From NCBI GenBank assembly GCA_964581415.1, contig CAZOOJ010000026.1, forward strand, positions 1 to 9,876: a stretch of 9,876 nucleotides of DNA. Direction: 5' to 3'. A program made the position numbers and the translations under genes. The stretch is from CAYTGG01 sp964581415 (GTDB lineage Archaea > Nanobdellota > Nanobdellia > Pacearchaeales > GW2011-AR1). The stretch's first letter is position 1; every line of letters begins with the position of its first letter. Under the pieces are notes generated by a model that saw nothing but the letters and a program-made list of their open reading frames with translations, was not told where the DNA came from and did not search any database. This document shows positions 1 to 5,876 of this stretch, piece after piece.

Positions 1-7
1 AAAATAA
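1..7 (+). CDS. Last codons of an upstream gene (probably rpl24)
   Basis: A TAA at 5-7 followed by one A and the ATG of rps4e makes the same TAAAATG junction seen at six other gene boundaries downstream. It is therefore probably the stop codon of the preceding operon gene. In archaeal spc operons that gene is usually rpl24 (L24/L26e). Only the stop and one codon are visible, so the identity is inferred from gene order alone. Confidence 0.35.
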
Positions 8-8
8 A

Positions 9-665
9 ATGCACTTAAAAAGACAAAAAACACCAAAGGACTGGCCGATAAATAGAAAAGGAAATAAGTATGTGGTTAGAAGCAAGTTTAATTTAAAAAA
101 AGGAATTCCAGTTTTAATTATTTTAAGAGATTTTCTTAAAATAGCTCAGAATAGAAAAGAAGTAAAAAAAGCTTTGAATTCAAGAAAGATTCTTTTAAAT
201 AATAAAGAAGTTAAAGATGAGAAAAATTCTGTATTGTTGTTTGATGTTATCACTATTCTTCCTTCAAAAAAATATTATAGATTAGAATTAACAGAAAAAG
301 GAAAATTTATTCTTAATGAAATCAAAGAAAACGAATCTCATTACAAGATTTCTAAGATAATAAATAAAAAGATATTGAAAAGAAAAAATATTCAGTTAAA
401 TCTATACGATGGAAGAAATATTATCTCCAAAGAAAAAATGAGAGTTGGAGATTCTGTTTTGATAAATTTAAAAGAAAAGAAAATAGAGAAGGTTTTAACT
501 TTAAAAGAAAAAACAAAAGTGATTGCTATTAGTGGAAAGCATAAAGGAACTAAAGGAATTGTAGAAGAAATAGATAAAGAAAACAAGAAAATTATTTTAA
601 AAATTGATAATAAAAAAATTGAAATTTTAATTGAGAAAATTATGGTAATAGAAAATGGAAGATAA
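9..665 (+). CDS. rps4e: 30S ribosomal protein S4e
   Basis: Encodes a 218-residue small-subunit protein found in archaea and eukaryotes but not bacteria. It opens with the family signature HLKRQKTPKDWPI. An S4-type RNA-binding region lies at about residues 36-95, a central S4e segment with QLNLYDGRNI at about 129-138, and a C-terminal KOW motif around VIAISGKHKGTKGIV at about 171-185. It is somewhat shorter than the 235-245 residues usual in archaea, with the loss apparently in loops. The ATG follows a TAA by one base, the idiom of this operon, so the N terminus is probably complete. It ends in two consecutive TAA codons directly before rpl5. The identification is secure. Confidence 0.95.
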   Translation: MHLKRQKTPKDWPINRKGNKYVVRSKFNLKKGIPVLIILRDFLKIAQNRKEVKKALNSRKILLNNKEVKDEKNSVLLFDVITILPSKKYYRLELTEKGKFILNEIKENESHYKISKIINKKILKRKNIQLNLYDGRNIISKEKMRVGDSVLINLKEKKIEKVLTLKEKTKVIAISGKHKGTKGIVEEIDKENKKIILKIDNKKIEILIEKIMVIENGR

Positions 666-669
666 TAAA

Positions 670-1155
670 ATGAAAGAAATAAAAATTGAAAAAGTTATTC
701 TAAGTGTAGGAGGAATTGGAGAAGAATTAGAAAAAGGAGTTAGATTACTTGAATTTCTTACAAACAAAAAAGCTGTAAAAACAAAATCAAAAAAAAGAAT
801 TCCTAATTTTGGAATAAGACCTGGATTAGAAGTTGGAGCTATGATTACATTGAGGAAAAATATTAAAGAATTTTTAAAAAAAATGCTAATAACAATAGAT
901 AATAATCTAAAAAAGAAGCAGATACCAGATAATAATTTTTCTTTTGGAATAAGTGAGTATATTGAGATTCCTGAAATAGAATATCAGAGAGATATTGGAA
1001 TGAGAGGATTTGAAATTACAGTGATATTTGCAAGAGCTGGAAAAAGAATTAAAGAAAAGAAAATAAAAAGAGGAAAAATACCTAAAAGACAAGGAGTAAG
1101 TAAACAGGAAATAATTAAATTTATGGAGGAAAATTTCGGAACGAAATTTAATTAA
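670..1155 (+). CDS. rpl5: 50S ribosomal protein L5
   Basis: Encodes L5, a 5S-rRNA-binding protein of the large-subunit central protuberance, 161 residues from this start. Visible family blocks are IEKVILSVGGIGEELEKG near the N terminus, KTKSKKRIPNFGIRPG at about residues 37-52, NFSFGISEYIEIPEIEY at about 89-105 and IGMRGFEITVIFARAGKR at about 109-126. An in-frame ATG at 655 would add five residues and overlap rps4e by 11 nt. I prefer the ATG at 670 because it sits in a TAAAATG junction like its neighbours and gives an N terminus close to other archaeal L5 proteins. The next gene, rps14, starts one base after its stop. Confidence 0.94.
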   Translation: MKEIKIEKVILSVGGIGEELEKGVRLLEFLTNKKAVKTKSKKRIPNFGIRPGLEVGAMITLRKNIKEFLKKMLITIDNNLKKKQIPDNNFSFGISEYIEIPEIEYQRDIGMRGFEITVIFARAGKRIKEKKIKRGKIPKRQGVSKQEIIKFMEENFGTKFN

Positions 1156-1156
1156 A

Positions 1157-1387
1157 ATGACAGCATCTAACTGGAAAAAAATTTTGAAGCAATTAGAAAA
1201 TAAACCTGAAGTTATGAAAAAATTCCTAAAACACTGTAAACCAAAAGAAAGAAAGATTGGAATAGCTGTGCGAAAATGTGAAAAATGCGGAAGATATGGT
1301 GCTCATATAAATTCATATGGATTAAATTTATGCCGACATTGCTTTAGAGAAATAGCAGAAGAAATCGGCTTTAAAAAATATAGTTAA
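1157..1387 (+). CDS. rps14: 30S ribosomal protein S14, zinc-binding, N-terminally extended
   Basis: Encodes a 76-residue S14 of the zinc-binding class, which sits in the 30S head. The zinc site is CEKC at residues 41-44 and CRHC at 59-62, joined by GRYGAHINSYGLNL. The end, FREIAEEIGFKKYS, is the typical archaeal S14 terminus. Archaeal S14 proteins are usually about 50-57 residues, so the first 20 or so residues, a predicted helical stretch containing NWKKILKQLENKPEVMKKFL, are extra. The start lies one base after the rpl5 stop and rps8 begins one base after its own stop. A purine run GGAGG at 1125-1129 is too far upstream to act as a ribosome binding site. Confidence 0.94.
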   Translation: MTASNWKKILKQLENKPEVMKKFLKHCKPKERKIGIAVRKCEKCGRYGAHINSYGLNLCRHCFREIAEEIGFKKYS

Positions 1388-1388
1388 A

Positions 1389-1769
1389 ATGTCACAAGAT
1401 ATAGTTGCTGATGCATTGAATGGAATAAAAAATGCAAAAAAAGCTAGAAAAGAAAACATTAAAATAAAAAGAATTTCAAATCTCCTAATTGAAATTTTAA
1501 AAATAATGAAGCAAGAAGGAGTAATTAAAAAATATCGAATAGATTCTAAAGAAAAGTCTATTGAGATAAATCTTGGAGAATTTTCTGAATGTAAGGCGAT
1601 AAAACCGAGACTTAGTGTTAAAAAAGATCAGATTGAAAAATATAGAAGAAGATTTCTTCCTTCAAGAAAATTGGGAATTATGATAATCTCGACAAACAAA
1701 GGTTTAATGACTCACAAAGAAGCTCAACAAGAGAAAGTAGGAGGAAGCTTAATAGCTTATTTTTATTAA
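1389..1769 (+). CDS. rps8: 30S ribosomal protein S8
   Basis: Encodes the 126-residue S8, a primary 16S-rRNA-binding protein of the platform and central domain. The N-terminal fold contains DIVADALNGIKNAKKA, the middle contains EILKIMKQEGVIKKYRI, and the C-terminal RNA-binding block reads ISTNKGLMTHKEAQQEKVGG followed by SLIAYFY. This is the characteristic archaeal S8 ending, and the length fits the family's usual 125-132 residues. The gene is flanked on both sides by TAAAATG junctions, so it is probably translated by coupling with rps14 and rpl6. Confidence 0.95.
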   Translation: MSQDIVADALNGIKNAKKARKENIKIKRISNLLIEILKIMKQEGVIKKYRIDSKEKSIEINLGEFSECKAIKPRLSVKKDQIEKYRRRFLPSRKLGIMIISTNKGLMTHKEAQQEKVGGSLIAYFY

Positions 1770-1770
1770 A

Positions 1771-2313
1771 ATGAAAAAAGAATTTTTCCAAAAAATTGAA
1801 ATTCCAGAAGAAGTAGAAGTTTCTGTAATTGAAAATGAAATAATAATCAAAGGAAAAGAAGGAGAAAATAAGAGAAAATTCAATTTGTATAATTTAGAAA
1901 TTGAAAAGAAAGATAAAGAAATAATCTTAGGATGTAAGAAAGCTACAAAAAGAGAGAAAAAAAGAACAAATACCCTTGTTGCACATATAAAAAATATGAT
2001 TAAAGGTGTTCAAAAAAAATTTGAATATGAATTAAAAATTTGCTCAAGTCATTTTCCTATAACTGCTAAAGTAGAAGGAGATAAAATCATAATAAAAAAT
2101 TTTATTGGTGAAAAAGTTGATAGAGAGGTAAAAATATCAGAAAATGTTGATATTGAAATTAATAAAGATATAATAAAAATAAAATCAATAAACAGAGAAT
2201 TAGCTGGACAGATTGCAGCAGATTTAGAAAAAATTACAAAAATAAAAAAGAAGGATAGAAGAATTTTTCAGGATGGGATTTTTATAACAAGTAAAGCAGG
2301 AGTAAAGATATAA
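1771..2313 (+). CDS. rpl6: 50S ribosomal protein L6
   Basis: Encodes the 180-residue L6, which binds 23S rRNA near the sarcin-ricin loop and the GTPase centre. It has the two tandem L6-type folds, at about residues 1-85 and 86-175. The conserved RTNTLVAHIKNMIKGV block is at residues 65-80, SSHFPI at 92-97, and RELAGQIAADLEKI near 142-155. Its stop overlaps the rpl32e start as TAATG. A degenerate copy of the block at residues 65-78 occurs again between rpl15 and secY (near 5611-5653), which suggests that part of this gene was duplicated and then decayed. Confidence 0.95.
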   Translation: MKKEFFQKIEIPEEVEVSVIENEIIIKGKEGENKRKFNLYNLEIEKKDKEIILGCKKATKREKKRTNTLVAHIKNMIKGVQKKFEYELKICSSHFPITAKVEGDKIIIKNFIGEKVDREVKISENVDIEINKDIIKIKSINRELAGQIAADLEKITKIKKKDRRIFQDGIFITSKAGVKI

Positions 2314-2774
2314 TGATTAAATTTTTACGTAGAGATTGGAAAAGATATCCAAAATTAGGAAAAAAAAGAAAGAAAAAACAAGTTTGGAGAAAACCAAAAG
2401 GAAGAGATAATAAAATAAGAGAAAAAAGAAAAGGATATCCTGCAAGAGTTAGTATTGGTTACAAAAAAAGTGAAAAGCAGAAAAATAAAGGAGATAAAAA
2501 AAAGTTGATATTAATAAAAAATATTCAGGAACTTGAAAAAATTAAACCAGAAGAAGTTGCATTAATAGGAAGAGTTGGAAAAAAGAAAAAAATAGAGATA
2601 ATAAAGAAGGCAAAAGAAAAGAAAATTCCTGTTTTTAAAATTAATATAGATAAATTTTTGAAAAAAATCGGAAAGAAAAAAGAAGATAAAAAAATCAGAA
2701 AAGAAACCTCAAAAACCAAAGAAAATTCTGCGTCGCAAAAAACAGATAAAAAAGAAATAAAAAATGAATCTTAA
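2313..2774 (+). CDS. rpl32e: 50S ribosomal protein L32e
   Basis: Encodes a 153-residue L32e, a large-subunit protein restricted to archaea and eukaryotes. Recognisable core blocks are FLRRDWKRYPKLGKK at the N terminus, VWRKPKGRDNKIREKRKGYP at about residues 24-43, VSIGYKKSEKQK at about 46-57, and EVALIGRVGKKKKIEIIKKA at about 81-100. Beyond about residue 120 there is a lysine-, glutamate- and serine-rich tail of some 30 residues that looks disordered and is not part of the core fold. The ATG overlaps the rpl6 stop (TAATG), and the 3' end overlaps rpl19e by 11 nt. Confidence 0.9.
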   Translation: MIKFLRRDWKRYPKLGKKRKKKQVWRKPKGRDNKIREKRKGYPARVSIGYKKSEKQKNKGDKKKLILIKNIQELEKIKPEEVALIGRVGKKKKIEIIKKAKEKKIPVFKINIDKFLKKIGKKKEDKKIRKETSKTKENSASQKTDKKEIKNES

Positions 2775-3171
2775 AAAGAAAAAACTACTTGCAAAAGAAG
2801 TTTTAAAAGTTGGAAAAGAAAGAATTATTTTTGTTCAAAATAGATTAGAGGAAATTAAAGAAGCAATAACCAAACAAGATATTAGAGACTTGTATAAAGA
2901 AGGAGCTATAATTCTTAAAGAAATAAAAGGAAGAAGAAAAAATAAAAGGAAGAAAAAAAGAAGAACTGAAGGAAAAATCAAAAAGAAAATTAAAAAAAGA
3001 AAGCAAGAATATGTAAAAATCACGAGAAAATTAAGAGCCTATGTTTCTGAAATGAAAAAACAAAAAAAATTAAATGCTGAAGAAGCAAAAGATATAAGAA
3101 ATAAAATAAGAAATAGAAAATTCAAAAATCAAAAAAATTTAAAAGAACATATAAGAAATTTAAGAAAATAA
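2764..3171 (+). CDS. rpl19e: 50S ribosomal protein L19e
   Basis: Encodes a 135-residue L19e, an archaeal/eukaryotic large-subunit protein that helps form inter-subunit bridges. The N-terminal globular part has KKLLAKEVLKVGKERIIF, then EEIKEAITKQDIRDLYKEGA at about residues 29-48. A long basic linker, with RRKNKRKKKRRTEGKIKKK at about 57-75, leads to a C-terminal helical region containing ITRKLRAYVSEMKKQKK. It is about 10-15 residues shorter than typical archaeal L19e, and the usual C-terminal tyrosine/glycine-rich motif is reduced. The start lies inside rpl32e in another frame. Extreme lysine bias fits the A-rich genome. Confidence 0.9.
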   Translation: MNLKKKKLLAKEVLKVGKERIIFVQNRLEEIKEAITKQDIRDLYKEGAIILKEIKGRRKNKRKKKRRTEGKIKKKIKKRKQEYVKITRKLRAYVSEMKKQKKLNAEEAKDIRNKIRNRKFKNQKNLKEHIRNLRK

Positions 3172-3174
3172 AAA

Positions 3175-3666
3175 ATGAGAACACTAAAAAGAAGAAGGAA
3201 AGAAAGAAAGACAGATTATGGAAAAAGATTTAAATTACTTAGAAGTGGAAGATCCAGAATTGTATTCAGAAAAAGCAATAGATATATAATCGCCCAATAT
3301 ATATTGTGTAAAGAAGCAAAAGATGAAGTGAAATTGGGAGTAACCTCAAGAAATTTATTGAATTATGGATGGCAAGAAAAATTTAAAGGAAGCTTAAAAT
3401 CAATTCCTGCATCATATTTAACAGGATTTTTAATAGGTAAGAAAATAAAAAAGAAAAATCTAGAAACACCTATTTTTGATATTGGAATGAATAGAAATTT
3501 ACCTAAAACAAAAGTCTATGCTTTCCTAAAAGGATTAGTAGATTCTGGAATAAATATGGATTACAAAGAGAAAATTTTTCCAGAAGAAGAAAAAATAAAA
3601 GGAAGATATATAAAAAATAAAATTTCCTTTGAAGAAATTAAATCTAGAATAGAAAAAGAAAATTAA
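3175..3666 (+). CDS. rpl18: 50S ribosomal protein L18
   Basis: Encodes the 163-residue L18 of archaeal (L5e-related) type, which binds 5S rRNA in the central protuberance together with L5. Visible signatures are RKTDYGKRFKLLRSGRSRIV at about residues 11-30, FRKSNRYIIAQYI, NYGWQEKFKGSLKSIPASYL at about 63-82 with TGFLIGKK following, IFDIGMNRNLPKTKVYAFLK at about 100-119, and the GLVDSGINMDYKEKIFPEEE stretch at 120-139. The last 15 or so residues form a charged helix. The start lies three bases after the rpl19e stop. rps5 follows with a one-base gap. Confidence 0.94.
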   Translation: MRTLKRRRKERKTDYGKRFKLLRSGRSRIVFRKSNRYIIAQYILCKEAKDEVKLGVTSRNLLNYGWQEKFKGSLKSIPASYLTGFLIGKKIKKKNLETPIFDIGMNRNLPKTKVYAFLKGLVDSGINMDYKEKIFPEEEKIKGRYIKNKISFEEIKSRIEKEN

Positions 3667-3667
3667 A

Positions 3668-4531
3668 ATGACAGAAGAAGATATATCAACTCCAGATAAA
3701 CAGGATATCAAAAAGAATAACGAATTAACAAATGAAAAGATTTCTGAGTCGACAGTTGAAATAAATATGAAGAAGTCAAAGACAAACGACAGCGAAGACG
3801 AATATGCTGAGAATCCTGAAGAAGTTTTGGATGAAAAAGATTTGAAAGAATTAGAAGAAATGAAAAAAGAAAAGAAAGAAAATGAAATTCCATTTTGGGA
3901 ACCTAAAACAAAACTCGGAAGAGATGTAAAAGACGGAAAAATTAGAGATATAGATGAAATATTAAATTTAAATAAAAAAATCCTTGAAGAAGAAATAATA
4001 GATTCTTTAATCAACGTAAAATCTGATTTAATTTCTATAGGACAATCAAAAGGAAAATTTGGAGGTGGAAAAAGAAGAGCTTGGAGACAAACTCAAAGAA
4101 AAACAAAAGAAGGAAATATTCCAAGTTTTTCAACAATAGCAGTTGTTGGTGATGAAAATGGGCATATTGGAATAGGTTCTGGAAAAGCAAAAGAAACTCT
4201 TCCAGCAAGAGATAAAGCAATAAGAAAAGCAAAATTAAATATAATGAAAGTAGAAAGAGATTGTTCTGCTTTTGATTGCGCTTGTAATGAAAAACACACA
4301 GTTCCATTTAAGATTAGTGGAAAATCAGGAAGTGTTAGAGTTGAATTAATTCCTGCACCACAAGGAACAGGATTAGTAGCAGCAGATGAATTAAAAAAAG
4401 TTTTAAAATTAGCTGGAATCAAAGATATTTATACTAAAACTTTCGGTAAAAAAAGAACAACATTTAATTTAATAAAAGCTTGTATAGATGCTTTAAAAAA
4501 GACGAATGTGATAAGAGAAAATAAAAAATGA
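3668..4531 (+). CDS. rps5: 30S ribosomal protein S5 with acidic N-terminal extension
   Basis: Encodes a 287-residue S5 (S2/uS5 family), a decoding-fidelity protein at the mRNA entry channel. The archaeal core begins near W77 with WEPKTKLGRDVKDGKIRDID. It continues through the dsRNA-binding fold, with KGKFGGGKRRAWRQTQRK at 128-145, AVVGDENGHIGIGSGKAKET at 158-177 and PAPQGTGLVAADELKKVL near 229-246. Three cysteines (199, 204, 206) precede HTVPF as in other archaeal S5 proteins. Archaeal S5 is usually about 210-240 residues. The first 75 or so residues here are an added acidic, probably disordered arm containing DSEDEYAENPEEVLDEKDLK. The start is fixed by the TAAAATG junction. The stop overlaps the rpl30 start (ATGA). 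Confidence 0.94.
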   Translation: MTEEDISTPDKQDIKKNNELTNEKISESTVEINMKKSKTNDSEDEYAENPEEVLDEKDLKELEEMKKEKKENEIPFWEPKTKLGRDVKDGKIRDIDEILNLNKKILEEEIIDSLINVKSDLISIGQSKGKFGGGKRRAWRQTQRKTKEGNIPSFSTIAVVGDENGHIGIGSGKAKETLPARDKAIRKAKLNIMKVERDCSAFDCACNEKHTVPFKISGKSGSVRVELIPAPQGTGLVAADELKKVLKLAGIKDIYTKTFGKKRTTFNLIKACIDALKKTNVIRENKK

Positions 4532-4953
4532 TAGCAGTAATTAGAATAAAAGGACAAGTAGGATTGAAAAAAAACATAGTTGAAACTCTGCATAGATTAA
4601 GACTAAGAAGAAAATATGCCTGTGTAGTTTTTGCTAATTCTCCAAAAGTTCAGTTAGGAATGATAAAAAAAGTCAAAGATTTTGTTGCATTTGGTGAGAT
4701 TAATGATAAAACTTTAAAAGAGCTTATAAAAAAAAGAGGACAATTAATTGACAAGAAGAAAAAAATTGATTCTGAAAAAATTGTTGAAGAGTTAAAAAAA
4801 GGAAAGAAATTTGAAGAATTAAATTTAAAGCCATTTTTTAGATTAGCTCCTCCAATAAAAGGAATTGAAAGTAAAAAACATTTTGGAGTTGGAAAAGGAG
4901 TTTTAGGAAATAATAAGGATAAAATAAATGATTTAATTGAGAGGATGTTGTAA
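4528..4953 (+). CDS. rpl30: 50S ribosomal protein L30
   Basis: Encodes a 141-residue L30 of the long archaeal (L7e-like) type; bacterial L30 is only about 60 residues. The ferredoxin-like core is seen in MIAVIRIKGQVGLKKNIVET, LHRLRLRRKYACVVF and MIKKVKDFVAFGEIN. The archaeal extension has FFRLAPPIKG near residues 104-113 and ends with a segment containing VGKGVLGNNKDKINDLIERM. The ATG overlaps the rps5 stop by four bases (ATGA), and the stop overlaps the ATG of the following small ORF (TAATG). Both overlaps imply translational coupling. Confidence 0.94.
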   Translation: MIAVIRIKGQVGLKKNIVETLHRLRLRRKYACVVFANSPKVQLGMIKKVKDFVAFGEINDKTLKELIKKRGQLIDKKKKIDSEKIVEELKKGKKFEELNLKPFFRLAPPIKGIESKKHFGVGKGVLGNNKDKINDLIERML

Positions 4954-5087
4954 TGAAAGAAATTAAATTAGCGCAAACTTATAAATTTAGGAAGTTGAAA
5001 GTAAAAGGAATTTTTGAAGCAGATGAAGAATATGGTATGTACAAATTCTTATCACAAAAATTAAATCTTAAAAGAAAAGTATTATAA
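4953..5087 (+). CDS. 44-residue uncharacterised protein between rpl30 and rpl15
   Basis: A small open frame of 44 codons plus TAA fills the space between rpl30 and rpl15. It starts in a TAATG overlap with the rpl30 stop and ends in a TAAAATG junction with rpl15, exactly like the ribosomal genes around it. This placement is the main evidence that it is translated. The product begins MKEIKLAQTYKFRKLKVKGI, has an acidic patch FEADEEYG near residues 21-28, and ends in a basic helix-like KFLSQKLNLKRKVL. It has no cysteines and no membrane segment. I do not recognise a family, and the canonical archaeal order has rpl15 directly after rpl30. It could be a small ribosome-associated protein or an operon-specific insertion. 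Confidence 0.6.
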   Translation: MKEIKLAQTYKFRKLKVKGIFEADEEYGMYKFLSQKLNLKRKVL

Positions 5088-5088
5088 A

Positions 5089-5568
5089 ATGAAAGTTCAC
5101 AAAATCAAAAAATCAAAGAAAATGAGAGGAAGAGGAATGGGAACTCATGGTGGAGGAGCAAGAAAGAAAAGAAAAGGCTCTGGACATAGAGGAGGAAAAG
5201 GTATGTCTGGAAGCGGTAAAAGAGCAGATCACAAAAAGACTCTTGTAACAAAACTTTATGGAAACAAATATTTTGGAAAAAAAGGAATTACAAGCAGAAA
5301 AACAGCAAAAGATAAAAGAAAAAGAATAAATGTAGGAGACATTCAGAATAGATATTCATCAGGAGAGATAAATTTACCAGATTATAAGGTTTTAGGAAAA
5401 GGAGATATAAAAGAAAGATTTATTATAAAATCAAAAGAAGCTTCCAAATCCGCAATAGAAAAAGTAAAGAAAGCTGGTGGAGAAATTATATTACCTGTAA
5501 AAAAAGAAGAAAAAAAAGAAGAGAGAATTAAAAGGAAAAAAGCAGACTCTTCTGGAAATGAAAAATAA
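5089..5568 (+). CDS. rpl15: 50S ribosomal protein L15
   Basis: Encodes a 159-residue L15 (archaeal L15/L27Ae type), which stabilises 23S rRNA late in large-subunit assembly. The N-terminal glycine/arginine-rich arm is diagnostic: KMRGRGMGTHGGGARKKRKG at about residues 11-30, then SGHRGGKGMSGSGKRADHKK. The globular part carries KYFGKKGITSR, INLPDYKVLGKGDI and a C-terminal AIEKVKKAGGEIILP block near 122-136. A tail of about 23 charged residues follows. The start lies one base after the small ORF. This is the last gene of the tight operon: 308 bp follow before secY, whereas archaeal rpl15 and secY are usually close together. Confidence 0.94.
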   Translation: MKVHKIKKSKKMRGRGMGTHGGGARKKRKGSGHRGGKGMSGSGKRADHKKTLVTKLYGNKYFGKKGITSRKTAKDKRKRINVGDIQNRYSSGEINLPDYKVLGKGDIKERFIIKSKEASKSAIEKVKKAGGEIILPVKKEEKKEERIKRKKADSSGNEK

Positions 5569-5610
5569 ATAGGAATTAATTTTACCTTGCTTATAATCAA
5601 AAGCAATTGA

Positions 5611-5653
5611 AGAACAAATACTCTTGTTACACATATAAAAAATAGAATTAAAG
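5611..5653 (+). pseudogene. Decayed fragment of rpl6
   Basis: These 43 bases match rpl6 positions 1963-2005 at 39 of 43 positions without gaps, by direct comparison. In frame it reads RTNTLVTHIKNRIKVF against RTNTLVAHIKNMIKGV in the intact L6, with a TGA immediately upstream and a TAA six codons after the match begins to fade. Differences include a silent change in the Thr codon, Ala to Thr, and Met to Arg. Weaker resemblance may continue downstream: a GCAGAT and a GATAGA near 5687-5720 recall the 3' part of rpl6. It is best read as a relic of a local duplication or of an inserted rpl6 copy. Confidence 0.7.
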
Positions 5654-5848
5654 TTTTTTAAAAAATAAATTCTCACAGAAGTTTTTGCAGATAGAAGTAT
5701 AGAATAAATAGATGATAGAGTTTTATAAGAAAGATAGCAATTAAAAAAGCAGTCAATCACAAATATTTATTGAAATTCTTTAGAGGGAAATTTTTTGATT
5801 CTTTAGATAAAATGCTAAAATATTCTGATTGAGAAAGAACAATAATCT

Positions 5849-5856
5849 TTTAAATA
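5849..5856 (+). promoter_or_regulatory. TATA box for secY (leaderless)
   Basis: TTTAAATA is centred 24-25 nt before the secY ATG at 5877. An archaeal TATA box normally lies about 25 nt before the transcription start, so the secY mRNA would begin at or next to its ATG. The spacing and consensus match are good, and the gap from rpl15 makes an independent promoter plausible. There is no Shine-Dalgarno sequence between the box and the ATG. Confidence 0.6.
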
Positions 5857-5876
5857 GTTTTTTGTAATTAATAAAT

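Larger units (their letters stand above)
5569..5876 (+). other. 308-bp gap between rpl15 and secY with gene remnants
   Basis: No intact gene is visible here on either strand. The stretch contains a decayed rpl6-like piece (near 5611-5653). It also has an open frame without a start codon at 5719-5832, whose conceptual product includes KFFRGKFFDSLDKMLKYSD and which I cannot assign. At its 3' end lies a TATA box for secY. T-rich tracts after rpl15 could act as a weak terminator, but none is convincing. Confidence 0.6.

Noticed and set aside
655..669. Upstream ATG at 655 as the start of L5
   Set aside because: It would add five residues and overlap rps4e by 11 nt. The ATG at 670 fits the TAAAATG junction and the family N terminus better.
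1125..1129. GGAGG upstream of rps14 (and a similar run at 1739-1743 before rpl6) as Shine-Dalgarno sites
   Set aside because: Both lie about 27 nt before the start codon, too far for ribosome binding, and both encode residues of the preceding protein.
3535..4014. 159-codon minus-strand frame opposite rpl18 and rps5
   Set aside because: It is a Phe/Ser-rich shadow produced by the A-rich, Lys/Glu-coding plus strand; both genes beneath it are firmly identified.
5491..5760. Minus-strand 89-codon frame across the rpl15 end and the gap
   Set aside because: Begins in the gap and ends in a poly-Phe run opposite the lysine-rich tail of L15, with no promoter or family likeness. It is an antisense shadow.
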